Assembly: GCA_003194525.1 (NCBI GenBank)
Contig: NBIV01000045.1
Coordinates: forward strand, 186,001-250,000
Length of the DNA stretch: 64,000 bases
Reading direction: 5' to 3'
Origin: Gracilariopsis chorda
Lineage: Eukaryota > Rhodophyta > Florideophyceae > Gracilariales > Gracilariaceae
Positions 1 to 11,169 of this stretch are shown piece by piece. The notes under the pieces were generated by a model, which did not search any database, was not told the origin of the DNA, and saw nothing but the letters and a program-made list of their open reading frames with translations. The position numbers and the translations under genes were made by a program. How positions within the stretch are numbered: position 1 is the first letter of the stretch; the number at the start of each line of letters is the position of its first letter.

Positions 1-94
1 TCAGTGTCTTTCATCTTCCCTGTCTACCACGCGCCATTATTAAGAGTTTTCACTCCATGCCGTACTGGCCTGATGTGCGATAGAATGTGCAATC

Positions 95-184
95 TGTGAA
101 TGAGAGGAACTGACTGTCTCTTTACTTCGTCGTCCGCTGTCGCCTAGCTTATGTATGGTTGTTCTACAGTAATGCTGTTTGTAG
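95..184 (-). repeat. 3' LTR of copia-like element
   Basis: About 88 percent identical to 4593-4682. The outer edge begins TGTGAATGAG on the plus strand and abuts the target duplication CAATC at 90-94. Confidence 0.8.
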
Positions 185-392
185 TTGCGAAAATGTGACG
201 CAGCAAGATGTGTCGTTGTTTGACAGTCCCCGGTCGGTGCGTTTCATTTTTGTGTAGGACGGGGAATGATGCTTATCGCCGCACGAAGAAAACTAAACCG
301 ATCACAATGCAGGGGGGTTTCTTAAAGATATCCGCTTTCATTTCGGTCGTTAGAATGCGGTGGATGCTGATGGTGTTATTCGCGATGTGATG

Positions 393-1022
393 TTACAGGA
401 AGTGGTACCGCAGATCAATGTACTTGCGCTGTTTCGTCGGTGCTTGATTCTGTGCTATAAATATTGCGGAACGGTTGTCGAAATAGTGCGGGGTTGGATG
501 GGGGAGGTGAGTCTGGGGGTCATTGAGAAGTTTAGGTAGCCAATTTGTGTGGCGTGTTGCGTCAGTTCCGTCAATGTATTCCACTTTGGTTGTAGAAAGC
601 GCTACGATATTCTGTTTTCGGGATGCCCAAGAGACCGGTGTAGAGTTGATGCGGTGGACCGTGCCTATTATCGACTTGCGGTTCTTTGCGTTTGCGAATT
701 CAGAATCACTATTTACGGTAAATGGTGTTCTCGTGTGTGTGGTACTGATTGCGGTTGGGTATAATAAGCCGTGAGTGCGTGTTCCCTTGAGATAGCGAAA
801 CAGACATTTCAGTGCGAGGTTGCGATGATTCTCTGGTTTAGACATGTGCTGCGCGAGACGATTGGTGGCATAGGCAATGTCGGGGCGTGTACTGTCCGTG
901 ATATACCGAGTTTCACTGAGAACCTGTCGATATCGCGTTGCTTCTTCGGGCGTGAGTAGTTTGGTGAAGGCTGTTGATCGAGGACCGTGAGGTTGTTGTA
1001 GGGAGTCTGCTTGGGGTTGCAA
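393..1022 (-). pseudogene. copia RNase H region (fossil)
   Basis: The minus-strand translation carries the copia RT/RNase H signature: TRPDIAYATNRLAQHMSKP, then VSWASRKQNIVALSTTKVEY, then the closing block for the KYIDLRYHFL region. This is the end of pol of the 95-4682 element, next to its 3' LTR. Confidence 0.85.
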
Positions 1023-3521
1023 TTTTGCATTCCGGTTTGATGAAGGATGGCTTCAATGGCATCTGGTTGCGATATGTGTGTCCCGTACTTGGTCTGCGTG
1101 ATGGTTCAGTTGAGGAAACGTCGCGGCGTACGGAGTCGTTTGGATTTGTATTTTCGCAGCAATTGGGTGTGAAGGTTATCTATAAGGCATGGATGGGAAG
1201 CTAGGACCAGAAAATCGTCAATGGTTGTGCTGATGACAATGTAACCGGTGGCAGTTTTGTGAATATAGAGGCAGGGATTGTGCTTGGAGGCCTTGAAGCC
1301 GATGCTTGTAAGAAATTGTTTGAGACCGTGGTTATATTAGTATGCTGCAGGGGGTGATCCGTACAAGCTGCCAATGATTTCGACGTATTGGCCTGAGTGC
1401 TTATAAGTGCCATTAAACCGCTGCATTTGTGTAAAATATATAGGCCAATCGTGTTGATAGCGCTCGTGAAGATAAGCGGACTTAATCTCAAAATGTTCCA
1501 GGGGCAGTTGGAGGGAGGCGTGTAATGCTATTATCATGCGTTAAGTCGTGCAGTCCGCAGTAAATGTCGTCATGTGCTGTGGGTCATAGTGCAACCCTGG
1601 TTTCATTAAATCGCCGCGCAAATGGCAGCGGGCCTTGTGTCCTACTATGTGTCCTTCGGCGGCCCGTTTGTACCTGTATAGCATCATCAGCGGTATGACT
1701 GCTTCGAGTGTTGGATGGTGATGGGCTGGCAACCATTTGATGCTGCTATGAATTTCCAGGTGGTCAAGTTCGACGTCATGGGCCTGTTGCCAGGCTTGAG
1801 CGTCGGTATATATGCGAGCTTGAGCGAGATTGGCCGGTGGTGCTGTGTCGATGGTGATGTCATGGGGGATGGGTTGCTTGTGAGGTGTGCGTGCAATAAA
1901 TGCCATAGATGCTGTGGCTGTGGGTTTGGTGTGTTTGGTGTACGGATGGAAGTCGCTGGCTCCTATGCTTTGGTATTCACTTGTTCGGAGATTTTGGACC
2001 ACTATTTGTGTTAAAAAAGTGCCATACATATATTGGGCCGGATCGGCCCAAGGTTTTAACTTCTTTTTGGTTCCATACACGGGGATGGTACCTACTTGGC
2101 CGACTGTGTATATGTGCTTTAGGTTTGGGGTGTGGTTGTACCACAGGGCGTAGGGTGAGCTGTTGATCGCGTCATGGTGCATTAAATTGTATTTGAGGAC
2201 TGTGTCACGTGCTGCATCTTCCCAATACGTATCATCTAGGCCTGCCGTGTTGAGAGGTGCACGTACGGATTCCATGATGGTGCGATTTAGTCGTTCAGCT
2301 ATGCAGTTCTCTTGAGGTCGGTGTGGTGTGCGAAGGTGGAGTTGTACTCCGTGCTTCTTTTATATTTGGTGCATTGTTGCGGATTAATATTCTTTTGTGT
2401 TGTCACTGCGAAAGTGCTGGAGGGGATGGCGCATGCAATGTCGGATATGGTGCAGAGTTTGGTCTATATATGGACGTATTTGCTTTCGTTCCCTCACAAA
2501 GTGCAGAAAAGCAAACTTGCTCGCTCCTCATACGATCAGAAGCACGTTGTTGTTGCCGTGTGCCGAGGTGGGTTTCACAAGGCCACACGTGTCTGAACTG
2601 ACGTAAACGCCTGGGGGGTAAACGTGCGATGTTCTTCTGTGTGGGGAGGGGTAAAGCGTAGCGTGGTTGCACGCACTGTAGGTGAGTTTGATGTCACTGG
2701 GAAGTTGCGATGGCATGGTGGGTATTAGCCGTTTGGTGGCACTGAGGCGTAATTTGCCCAGATGCGCGTGGTTGAGCTTCAGGTGCCATTTGTGGGTTTC
2801 CCGTTTTTCTATGCTGTTGTGACGTGCTTTGATGGGGTTTGATACACTGCAAAGGAGAGGGGTGGGGACCTTGTGATAGTGCGTGGAGGATACGGGTGGA
2901 GCGTTCGACTTGCCCATGGCTGAATACGGACGTCATATGGTGGAAGGCTGGCGCGTGGGACGAGTGGTGGGTAAGGGAGGCAATGTTTGTTTACGGCGAG
3001 GGAGGGGGAACGTGCGTGCTGTGTGAGCTGAGATTTTGTGCAATAATTTGCCGTTGAGTTGATATTGATTGCCATCCTAGAGAGCTGTGCCCAGCAGGAT
3101 TGGCAGTGATTGTGTGGTGTCCCAGATTGTGCCTTTGGTTCTCGTGAAGGATACTCCGCCATAGCGACATGCTAAATAATGGACTGAAAGGAGATTGTGT
3201 CTGATGTGGTGGTTGGCTATGGCGTGCGTTTGAATCTTCTTATTCCTGTTCGTGTGCAAGTGGATGATTCCATGATGGGGTGCATCGTGTCGGCTGATGC
3301 ATGGTGGAATGAATTAGGGGTGTTGTGGCTGTAGGGTTCCTGGTGGGTTTGGGGCGCGTGAGATGCGTGGGATGCGTGCCGCTGTCTAGTATGAACTTAC
3401 CATTGGCTTCGCTGCCGGTTTCCGAGGTGACGTCGATTTGGTTGGGAGTGGTTGCCGTTTGCGGCTGAAGTGATGGGTATGCTGTGAGCTGGGCGATGGG
3501 TTGATATGCATACTGGTGTTG

Positions 3522-4193
3522 TTATGGGTATGCCGAGCTGGCATGTGGGAGATGGGCTTGAAGTTTGCCTGTGCAATTCTTGGGGTGGTTGGGTTCCCTG
3601 CATTGGACGTCGGTGTGGTTGCATTTTCTGCCAAGGGCTTTGTGGTATGAGCATAGATGGTAGTATGGGATTCTTTTTCCCAAATATGGCGGGCGGGTGA
3701 AGTTTTGCCGTGAGATGAACTGTGTGGGGTATGGTCCATAGTCCCCGGTGATTCTTGGTGTACCTGTGGTGATGCGAGGTGCGCTGTGAGCGGGGCGGTA
3801 AAGGGTGGCAAGCGATTTGAACACGCGAGTAAAGGTCTTGAGTGTAGTCGGTTCGTTGGCTAGTATGGGTGCTAGAACGGTGGCGAGAGTTGGAGAAGAT
3901 CTGAGTCCAGCGATTATGAAGTCGACGGTGGTTTCTTCATCTTCTATTCCAGGATATTTCGGCGCAATCATGCGTTGCCTGACTTTGGTGTGTTTTGTTA
4001 GGTAGGTTTCGATCGGAGATTCTACGTTGTATGGGATGCTTTCTGCTTTCAGAAACTGATGATCGTCTTTGGTGGACTGATTGATGTGCTGAATGATTGG
4101 TTCCACTAGGTCGTGAGGTGTTGGTACGTCTTCAGGAACTAGGAGTAGACTGAGTATGTCTATGGGATCGCTGCCTAACACTGCAGCCAACAA
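3522..4193 (-). pseudogene. copia gag-like region (fossil)
   Basis: A 223-residue reading on the minus strand. It resembles the UBN2/retrotran-gag helical domain of copia Gag (LVEPIIQHINQSTKDDH, then ETYLTKHTKVRQRMIAP, then DEETTVDFIIAGL), followed by a Cys/His-containing stretch (YYHLCSYHKALGRKCNH). It is the first coding part of the 95-4682 element. Confidence 0.7.
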
Positions 4194-4592
4194 GCGGTTT
4201 TGCTTGTTATGGAACAGTTTCTGAGCATTGGAGTCTTCGGGAAGAGGTGGAGTTTGTTGGAGGTGTGGGAGTGCGTCAATGATGGCCGCGTAAGTTTTGA
4301 GTGCTAACTACCACAGAGCATAGTTGGAAGTGTTTAGGTCTGGTATTTTGGGCGCTTTGTCTGATTCTATGGCTGTGATGGAGGGTGTGGGAAGTTGACT
4401 GGTGTGGCAGAGTATGTGGTTATCGTTCTGGATGATTATGGAGTTGGTGTAGAGGTCTTGTATGTGAGGATTCTTGCGAAGTTTGCGGCCGAGTTGCCGT
4501 GCCGCTCGCGCGGATGGGGGAGCCGTCGTGGACTTCTGTGGTGGGTCAAGTGCGGTGGGACTTAATGGCGCATGTAGCGTTTGCCCATAACC

Positions 4593-4682
4593 TGTGAGTG
4601 AGAGGCACTGAATTTCCCTTTACTTCGTCGTCCATCGTCGCCTAGCGTATGTATGGTTGTTCTACTGTAATGTTGTTTGACA
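4593..4682 (-). repeat. 5' LTR of copia-like element
   Basis: On the minus strand it starts TGTCAAACAAC and ends CTCACTCACA, giving TG...CA ends. The bases just inside (GGTTATGGGC, minus strand) are where a primer-binding site is expected. The second CAATC target copy follows at 4683-4687. Confidence 0.8.
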
Positions 4683-4814
4683 CAATCGAGTAAATTTCAC
4701 CAATTCCGCCCAATTACCATTCAAAACTCTTTTGAACCCGCCAATATTCATGGCCATCCTTTCAGCACTCGTGGCAGACATTTCGTTCATATTTGGCTTC
4801 TGGTGTTGACTCAG

Positions 4815-6835
4815 AATGAATGTTTCTCGATCTGTCTTTTCTACGAATACTTTAGCCCAAGAAAGCCCTGAAATAACCTACAATAAGGAATGCAATTCTG
4901 ACAATGCCAGTGATGAATACTTTGATACATGGGACGACAAAGAATCTGTAATAGCAGAAATAGGTGCAATTGAGGAACAAGAATTGTACAAGAGCAACTC
5001 GTACTGCGCTATTTGGACTAATTCAAGTAGGTTGTACCTGTTGAAGCATCACCTCATTTGCCTAACGTACACACAAAAACAAGAATTCAGTTTATTCAAT
5101 CTCTTCCTCAATAACTCTTATCTAGAATTTGTACGTTCTTGGACTAATAACCAGTTGCTTCGAGGGGGCAAGTGGCGCAAGGCCCATCGTATGGACGAGT
5201 TACAAACGCACATGGGCTGAAGTTGGCTACATCGGTTTAACGAATCAACCGACCTCGAGAATATTGGAAAATATCAGGATTATTTGGCATTTCATTCTTT
5301 CAGAAGACAATGAACCGCGATATATTTCCCAATATTCATGCCGCGCTGTGGCTATATGCAACGTACAATCCAGAGGTAGCTGTGGTAGACTCCTTTTTGC
5401 ATAGCCGACAAAGTTTGGAACACTTTCTACCAAACTCAGCAACATTATCAGTTCCAGTTGGCGTTAGATCTCTTGACGAAAACATCGTACGTTTTGACGG
5501 TCGTACATCTGCAAAGTCTTATATGAGTAGTACTGTCAAGTTTGGCATAAAGTTCTACGCTGTGGTGGACTGGTCACATGCGTAGCTTCACGTTGTATAA
5601 GATAACAGTTCAGTTAATAGATCAGGACAACACCAGTAACTCTCTACACGAAAATATTTAGAAATTTGAGAGAAGCAGTGGAAAAGATTATTGATGGAAC
5701 TCTGGTACCAAAGGGCTCTCTTTCCGCACTCTGGAGAGGGCAAATGGTCCATCAGACGTTGGTATTATCAAGACCTGAGCGTAGGAGGCTCATGGTAATG
5801 GACACATTCTACACTAGAAATGTCCTTGCGAGGCAATTATTCTGTCTAAGTGATTCTGAATGCAAAGTTCTGGAGACTGTTTGATTTTCGAATATCGATG
5901 GACCAAACCGTCCGGCACTAAACGAGGACATCAATCCGTTCAAAACGGCGGAGAGAGGTGAGTGGCCTCTAGTTCAAGTATACCAGAGAGAAAAAGGAGC
6001 AAATGAAGCGCCACCGGTGGCGGAGAATTGTGGTTTCATTGTTTTCAAGGACAGAGCGGTTGTTACGTTCTACACGAATGATCTAGTGGAGACACCTTCT
6101 TGTCGTATAAAAATGCCAGATGCACATGCATTCAGATGTGTGCATAGTGTTTCTTCGTTGAATAGATGGGCTGGTGACGAAACATTACGTCGAATGACAC
6201 TCCATGTTCCTTCGATAATTGTGGCATATAACATTTTTATGAATATTGTCGACATTGTTGATCAATATAGATCAATATCGGCTACTGTTAGTAAGGAATG
6301 CCGCGTGACGATGAATATACTTGCATTTGTTCTGAATGCAAGTATCATCAACGCTCATGCTTTAATGAACGCTATTAGATCCGAAATGGAAAATATTATT
6401 GACCTTGGTCTCATGAAGTAGAGAATAATTCTTTCTCTCGTTGCTGATCACCTAAAGTACAAGCAGGAGAGAACTTTTCTTTATTGATTGGAAGAAAAGA
6501 CGGGTTTGTCTACCGATAAGTCTTCATGTGGGTCCAATACTATCAATTTGCACATACTGCTCAAGACAGAAAGCCACAAGAGTGTTCAATACTATCTCTG
6601 CAAAGTGCTATGCACGCAAGGAAAAGTGGCATATACAATTTTTTCGTACATGGAATGTAAGCATGGCTTCCATATCAACTGTTTTGGATTCTACCACTTC
6701 AGTGAGCGCTTCCAAGAGAGGCGCCTTGACGTCTTTTACGCCGTCGAACACGCTAAACGCAGTGCAATTTGCGAAGGCAGCATTACCATAGTGACTTCAA
6801 CGATTATGAGCGCAAAAATTTTTCCCAACAAGTAA
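4815..6835 (+). pseudogene. piggyBac transposase (DDE_Tnp_1_7), decayed, copy 2
   Basis: The reading is spread over several frames and is collinear with the better preserved copy at 53361-55445. The three acidic catalytic blocks of the family are recognisable: VRSLDENIVRFDGRTSAKSY near 5460-5520, LMVMDTFYTRNVLARQL near 5790-5840, and NIVDIVDQYRS near 6240-6270. The C-terminal cysteine-rich finger (CKVLCTQGK, then ECKHGFHINCFGFYH) is at 6590-6705. Stops fall at 5218-5220, 5583-5585, 5882-5884 and 6419-6421, and a frame change lies after 5220, so no functional enzyme is made. The 5' end is displaced by the copia insertion. Family membership is clear from the three Asp blocks together with the finger. 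Confidence 0.85.
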
Positions 6836-6878
6836 ACTAGCTTTCTTTGAATCCTATATATGCTCCCTTTGGATCCGG

Positions 6879-7391
6879 TTACACTTTGCTCACGCCCTCC
6901 ATCGCATAATGCGGAACTGGAATGCGTCTAACCCTCCCCAGAAAACCGTACCTCTCGTAAATGAAAGTTTTATACGCGCTCTTGCGTGTTTTGTCCTTTT
7001 TACCTGGGCCGTTCTCCATGACCGGGGAAACACAGGCCACCTTCTTGAGAACGGAAGGACCAATTTGCATCCAATAGCACGGTGTACCGCCACAATGTAT
7101 GCAAACAACATCCTCGTTATAATATGTGATATTTGCCATTCGCGGCAATATGGGTTGCACTGGTTCGATTGTGAAAGGTTTTGTGGAAACGAGCGAATTG
7201 GTTTTAGGGCCAGCCGATGTTTCAGGTAAATGACCAGAAAGGTTTTGTTCATGAGATAGACTGCAAGTGCGTGTTTCTTGAGGCATAAATTGTATGATGT
7301 TCAAAAGTTTGCGTCGCACTGAAGGACCGTATATTGCCTGTTCAGGTGCAGAACTGTGCTCCTGTATCGCAGATGGCGCTGGGCGTAGCAT
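6879..7391 (-). CDS. piggyBac accessory ORF2: small Cys-rich protein (CIHCGGTPCYWMQ motif)
   Basis: An intact 170-residue ORF starting at an ATG (7389-7391), convergent with the transposase and ending 43 bp from it. The N-terminal half (about 1-85) is polar with no clear motif. The centre has C97-x2-C100-GGTP-C105-YWMQIGP. The basic C-terminal part ends KTFIYERYGFLGRVRR then IPVPHYAMEGV. The same protein, in the same position and orientation, is recognisable in piggyBac copy 1 (NEDIACHFCCGTPCYWMQLG, then YERHGFLRNGK). Conservation in two diverged copies shows that it belongs to the transposon rather than being a chance ORF. The Cys spacing suggests a small zinc-binding fold; the function is unknown. 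Confidence 0.75.
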   Translation of the reverse strand: MLRPAPSAIQEHSSAPEQAIYGPSVRRKLLNIIQFMPQETRTCSLSHEQNLSGHLPETSAGPKTNSLVSTKPFTIEPVQPILPRMANITYYNEDVVCIHCGGTPCYWMQIGPSVLKKVACVSPVMENGPGKKDKTRKSAYKTFIYERYGFLGRVRRIPVPHYAMEGVSKV

Positions 7392-7661
7392 TGTGACTTT
7401 AACGAGTAGAAGGGGGAACTAAAATCCGTGGAAAGTAGAAAATGATACGTTTAGAGCCGTTGCGGTCTTTTGTATTTTCTGAAGACGACGATTCACCCGA
7501 CAGACGTTCTACTGTGATTTGATGCGCTTGACATGGTCAAGAACAAGATGTGCATGAAAAGAACGGTCGGGAAATGCGAATCTGCCACTTCAGCCGCCGG
7601 AACGAAGGCTCTTGTCATGTTTCTATTGGAAATTCTTATGTCTACCACGCTAGACATTTCT

Positions 7662-7681
7662 TTCCGGTTCAAAACGGTTAG
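7662..7681. repeat. right terminal inverted repeat of piggyBac copy 2 plus degenerate TTAA
   Basis: TTCCGGTTCAAAACGG followed by TTAG. Compared with the complement of the copy 1 left end (TTCGGTTCAAAAGGG then TTAA) it has one extra base and two substitutions. Confidence 0.6.
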
Positions 7682-8640
7682 AAGCACAATCCAACGGTGC
7701 ATTATTTAAAAAATAGAAAGGCGCCCACATGACTGAAATATGTATGAAACACTGGTTCTCACCAATAAAAGTGTAGGACCTGTTTAATGTTTGCTTGCCC
7801 CATGTTGAGTGGCACTGAGAGCATCTCCACCCGTTTGTCAAACTCCAAATGCCATGATGTCGGGTTACGGGCTGTTGTCGTGAGACTGACGCGCAATATG
7901 ATTGGTTTGGGCGCATTCCAAAGAAAATAGTGGTTATTTATCATTGTGTTATTTGATTTGGAGTTTGGATTGGAGCCAGCCAAAATGGGTTTCAAATCGG
8001 GCGATTTTGGAGCGCGATTGCCCTTCTTCCAGTCCAAATCCAATGTGATGCTAGTTTTATAAGTTAATTCTCTGGAGAGTTTCTGCGCCAATAAGAGTGA
8101 ACAATTGCACCTACGTATACTGGTCTTTGTTGGATCCGTGAACCTGTGAAAAATCGGCTGGTGTTATACGTGTTCTCAGCTCAATTTGGTAGAATTGCAG
8201 TTTGCAGAATGAGTGCAGATGCTCTAATAATTACCTTACTTTGTTTTCACACCGTGTACGGCCAAAACAGCAATGCAGCGACGCTACATGGTGTCAATAT
8301 CCGAGTACCTCATCTCCCAGCTTTTTCCACTCTTCAAAAATGGACTTTCTGAGCTCAACAAGCAAACCAAATCATCGTGCATTGTTGTACACCCAGCGCG
8401 CTAGAACTACAAAAATGTTTCAATAAAATTTTTGTGTGATGATTTAATTGTGCTGACCATTGAATTGATACAAGTAAAAGCGGCTCCCGTCACAAAAGGC
8501 TCTGTGCTTCGCTGTATCAAAGTGACTTTGATGGATCTACAAACCGCTTTCGTTCGCTAACGCTTGCGAAGGCCCTGCAAACCAATGACAACCGCGCCGC
8601 CGAGAGTGATTTTCAGACGTTTAATTCTATAGAAGGCACT
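7682..8640. other. non-coding; possible small hairpin element
   Basis: No supported gene. An imperfect inverted repeat (arms about 7958-7975 and 8025-8045, core TTGGATTGGAG against CTTCCAGTCCAAATCCAA) could be part of a small non-autonomous DNA element, but no ends or target duplication were found. Short ORFs here are not conserved with anything I recognise. Confidence 0.4.
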
Positions 8641-8649
8641 TGATTGGCA

Positions 8650-9800
8650 TAATTTTTGCATTTTCGAGCTTCACAGCAAATGATCGCTTCATACATATTG
8701 CGAAACGTGCCTGCTGCAGAGCTGCTAGCACTGCTGTCAGTCTTACATTCCCGGCTTCTCAGCAGCGAACAGGCAATCAATTGGCAGCAGAAGCCATTAC
8801 ACTGTAAGCTTTGGTAATTATACTGGTGCTTCTGAGTTTTTTCCACGATGGAGGGTCGTTACACCCAGTGAAGGGTTTTCATGCCTGTAAAAGTTCATAC
8901 AAGGCAGTCTGTTGCAGCGAAGATTCTATTCATTCAAGACTATCCCCCTTCTATATTCACAAATGCTTAAGAGGTGGGAAAAAAGTGGCCTGCCGTTTTA
9001 GGCAACGCTGCGCTCCGCACGGGTTACCTCCGTTTTTTTTTTAGTAGCTTTTGGAGGCTCTCCAAGCGCTTGAGCTGTGAGTTGCCGCTATGAGTACAAT
9101 ACGTAGAGCCGTTAAGTTTTGTGCAAAGATTCCCATATTTACTGCATTCTCATCCAATGTGGATGGAGCACGATAAGTTGCTTTCTGTAACTCGCTGGCA
9201 CTGCAGTCGTTGTAGACGTGCCAGTCAATAAGCAGCAAGCGTTTGTGCCGCTCTTTCTGTTGCTGAATTCCTTAAATGGCAGGGATACGTTGCGCTGAAA
9301 TGGTGCTTTGAATTTGCGTACGTTCAAAGCAGTTTTGTGGCGCGAAATTGCCAATCAATCAACAACACCCCCATCATAGGTATGTTAATGTCTTTTGATC
9401 CATATTTGGCTTGAAGCAGAAGAAATGTGTAGAATGCTGCGCCAGGCCCAAACTTCGGTTGACGGATTCGAAGAGATAGGAGAGGCACAACACTAAATTT
9501 GAGTTTCTTTCGACTAACACATGGCGTCCGAAATGCGCTTCAATGATATTGGCTCGCACTGCTGTCATTTACTGCAGTGCCATTCACTCAGCAGCCGGTG
9601 CAGTCAACGTGCAGTACCAGCCAAGCAGGCAGTAAGCTTTGAGCTGTGCTGCTGCTGTTTCTGCAGCTGTTGAATTTTTTAATTGGCGGGGAGGCATAGT
9701 GCAAAAATGGAAATTGCGTGCGCTGAAGGAGACGTACAAGAAGATTTATTGGCGCAACGCCTCCCTTCAATCAACAAATTCTGCCTCATGTTCATTTAAA
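8650..9800. repeat. diverged direct repeats (about three copies)
   Basis: Stretches near 8650-8830, 9150-9375 and 9530-9785 share an ordered set of short matches: a CACTGCTGTCA or CACTGCAGTCG block, a CAGCAG-rich block, then a TGTGCYGCT...CTGTTGCTGAATT...TTAAATGGCAGGG block and a closing CAATCAACAA. They read as old copies of one repeat unit. The coding-like translation (SVAEFLKWQGYVALKW against AVEFFNWRGGIVQKW) hints at an old transposon-derived unit, but no family is recognised. Confidence 0.45.
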
Positions 9801-9829
9801 TCATTATTATACGGGGCTTGTTGCCATTC

Positions 9830-10690
9830 TTTGTAACAAAACAGTTTTTAGAGAAACTAAAAACATGACTAAAACAGTTCTCTTGCTATAACTTCTACAG
9901 GTTTCTTTATTCCACAGCAGCCCAATCCAAATAATGGTATTCTAAACACTTTCCAAACTTCTACGAGTCATATTTTCTATCCATCACCACCAATAGTTCT
10001 TTTTCAAAATACAGAAAAATCCCCAAACCCTAATTCCTTCGCCTTCTTTGAAAATTTAAAACAAACGTTTTCTGGTGCCAATGGCATACCAGTGCAAAAC
10101 ATATTCATCTGGTCCATTCATGTTAAGCTTTTTATCATCTCAGAAAGGAACATTGGTCCATCCCATAGCACTCCACGTGAGATGTGTGGTGGTCTACTGA
10201 ACACGACATTTTCAATGTTGAGGGGTTAAGAAGAAAGTGTCTTATGTCTTCTCGTTAACAAATTGTTGGTTTTTATTTGGTGAGCGTCGAGAAGGACAAG
10301 TTGAGACAGAAAGCTAAAGATATTGTTCCTGTAAAATGGTGGTTCGTCTTGTGTGTTTAGTCTTTCGGTCAAATCTTTGCTTAGCATTGGCTTAAAGTTG
10401 TTGTGGCCTTCTTGAACGCTTCTCTTTTCCATATGCATTCAGTGCTCTTGAAAGGTTGACAAAGACGGTTTTAGACCTTTTTGTAATGTTGGCGATCTCT
10501 CTGTGCTTGTTTTTCTGGCCATGAAGAACAATAATGGCACCTATTTCTCGCAGGGTCAGTGATATTAGATGGGGCACGTTAGAAGTATAATTGAGCTTCC
10601 TTGTGGAACTGGACATGAGCAAAACCTTGGTAAAGAATTTCCGCGCTGCTATTTTGCTTATGTTGAACTTTGGCACGAATCAACCTCATT
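9830..10690 (-). pseudogene. Tc1/mariner-like transposase relic
   Basis: The minus-strand reading starts with a helix-turn-helix domain typical of Tc1 transposases: LISLTLREIGAIIVLHGQ then REIANITKRSKTVFVNLSRAL, ending in a basic KRSRRPQQL hinge (10676-10392). Further downstream a second block fits the region around the catalytic Asp: NMNGPDEYVLHWYAIGTRKR (about 10130-10070). The enzyme is broken by several frame changes and stops, and no terminal repeats were identified. Family level is reasonably sure, subfamily is not. Confidence 0.6.
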
Positions 10691-10699
10691 TTTTCGCAA

Positions 10700-11010
10700 T
10701 CTTGTACTTTCGACTTGCTTTGTAAGCCTTTTTATAGATTTCTCCAAAACCACTGCGAGTATATGAGTATCTTTTACACTGTGATACTCAGACTTTAAAT
10801 CTCTTCAATTGGTTGCTAATTTTATTTTGTGCAGTGGCGGGATTGTGTATGGGCTGTCAGTCTTATATTTTCGACGCCCACTAAAGCTTGCATCGCTTAT
10901 TCTAGATTATTGGGCTATTTCACCCCTCGTAGTACGAAGGTCTTATTCCCGTAAGCTGATATTGTCCACATGACGCACCCGTGACATGGCATTACCCAAA
11001 CCACTCAGTC
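10700..11010. other. non-coding stretch, nothing recognised
   Basis: No ORF or repeat that can be supported. Confidence 0.4.
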
Positions 11011-11169
11011 AAGGATACCGAACTGTGCACGAACCGGATACGAAGTCTTATGCTTAAAACCTCTTCAGCTCTCGTCAACAGATTTTCTGTATGCCAGTAG
11101 CCTCCAATGCTTACAGACTGCCATGCTTACGGCATGCTATATCTGCGGCTGTTCCCTCTACCAAGTGCA

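Larger units (their letters stand above)
95..4682 (-). mobile_element. Ty1/copia-like LTR retrotransposon with 90-bp LTRs (fossil)
   Basis: Two direct repeats of about 90 bp (95-184 and 4593-4682) bound the element, and the 5-bp target duplication CAATC lies directly outside both (90-94, 4683-4687). The LTRs differ at about 12 percent of positions, so the insertion is old. On the minus strand the order is gag-like (3522-4193), a protease/GAG-pre-integrase region (about 2530-3260), integrase (about 1900-2530), reverse transcriptase (about 1200-1900) and RNase H (393-1022). Integrase before RT is the copia order. The coding region is broken in many places (roughly ten or more). LTRs this short are known from the GalEa clade of aquatic copia elements; assignment to that clade is an inference. 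It was inserted into piggyBac copy 2. Confidence 0.85.
1..7681 (+). mobile_element. piggyBac DNA transposon, copy 2, decayed, left end outside window
   Basis: The element holds a broken transposase (4815-6835, +) and an intact convergent accessory ORF (6879-7391, -). The right end is recognised at 7662-7677: a diverged form of the terminal repeat of copy 1 (CCCTTTTGAACCGAA in copy 1, read here as its complement with small changes), followed by TTAG in place of the TTAA target. A subterminal sequence (tctaccacgctagaca, 7640-7655) lies just inside it. A similar sequence, ctaccacgcgcc, near position 25 suggests the left end is just outside the window. A copia-like retroelement (95-4682) is inserted near the 5' end of the transposase. 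Confidence 0.75.
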
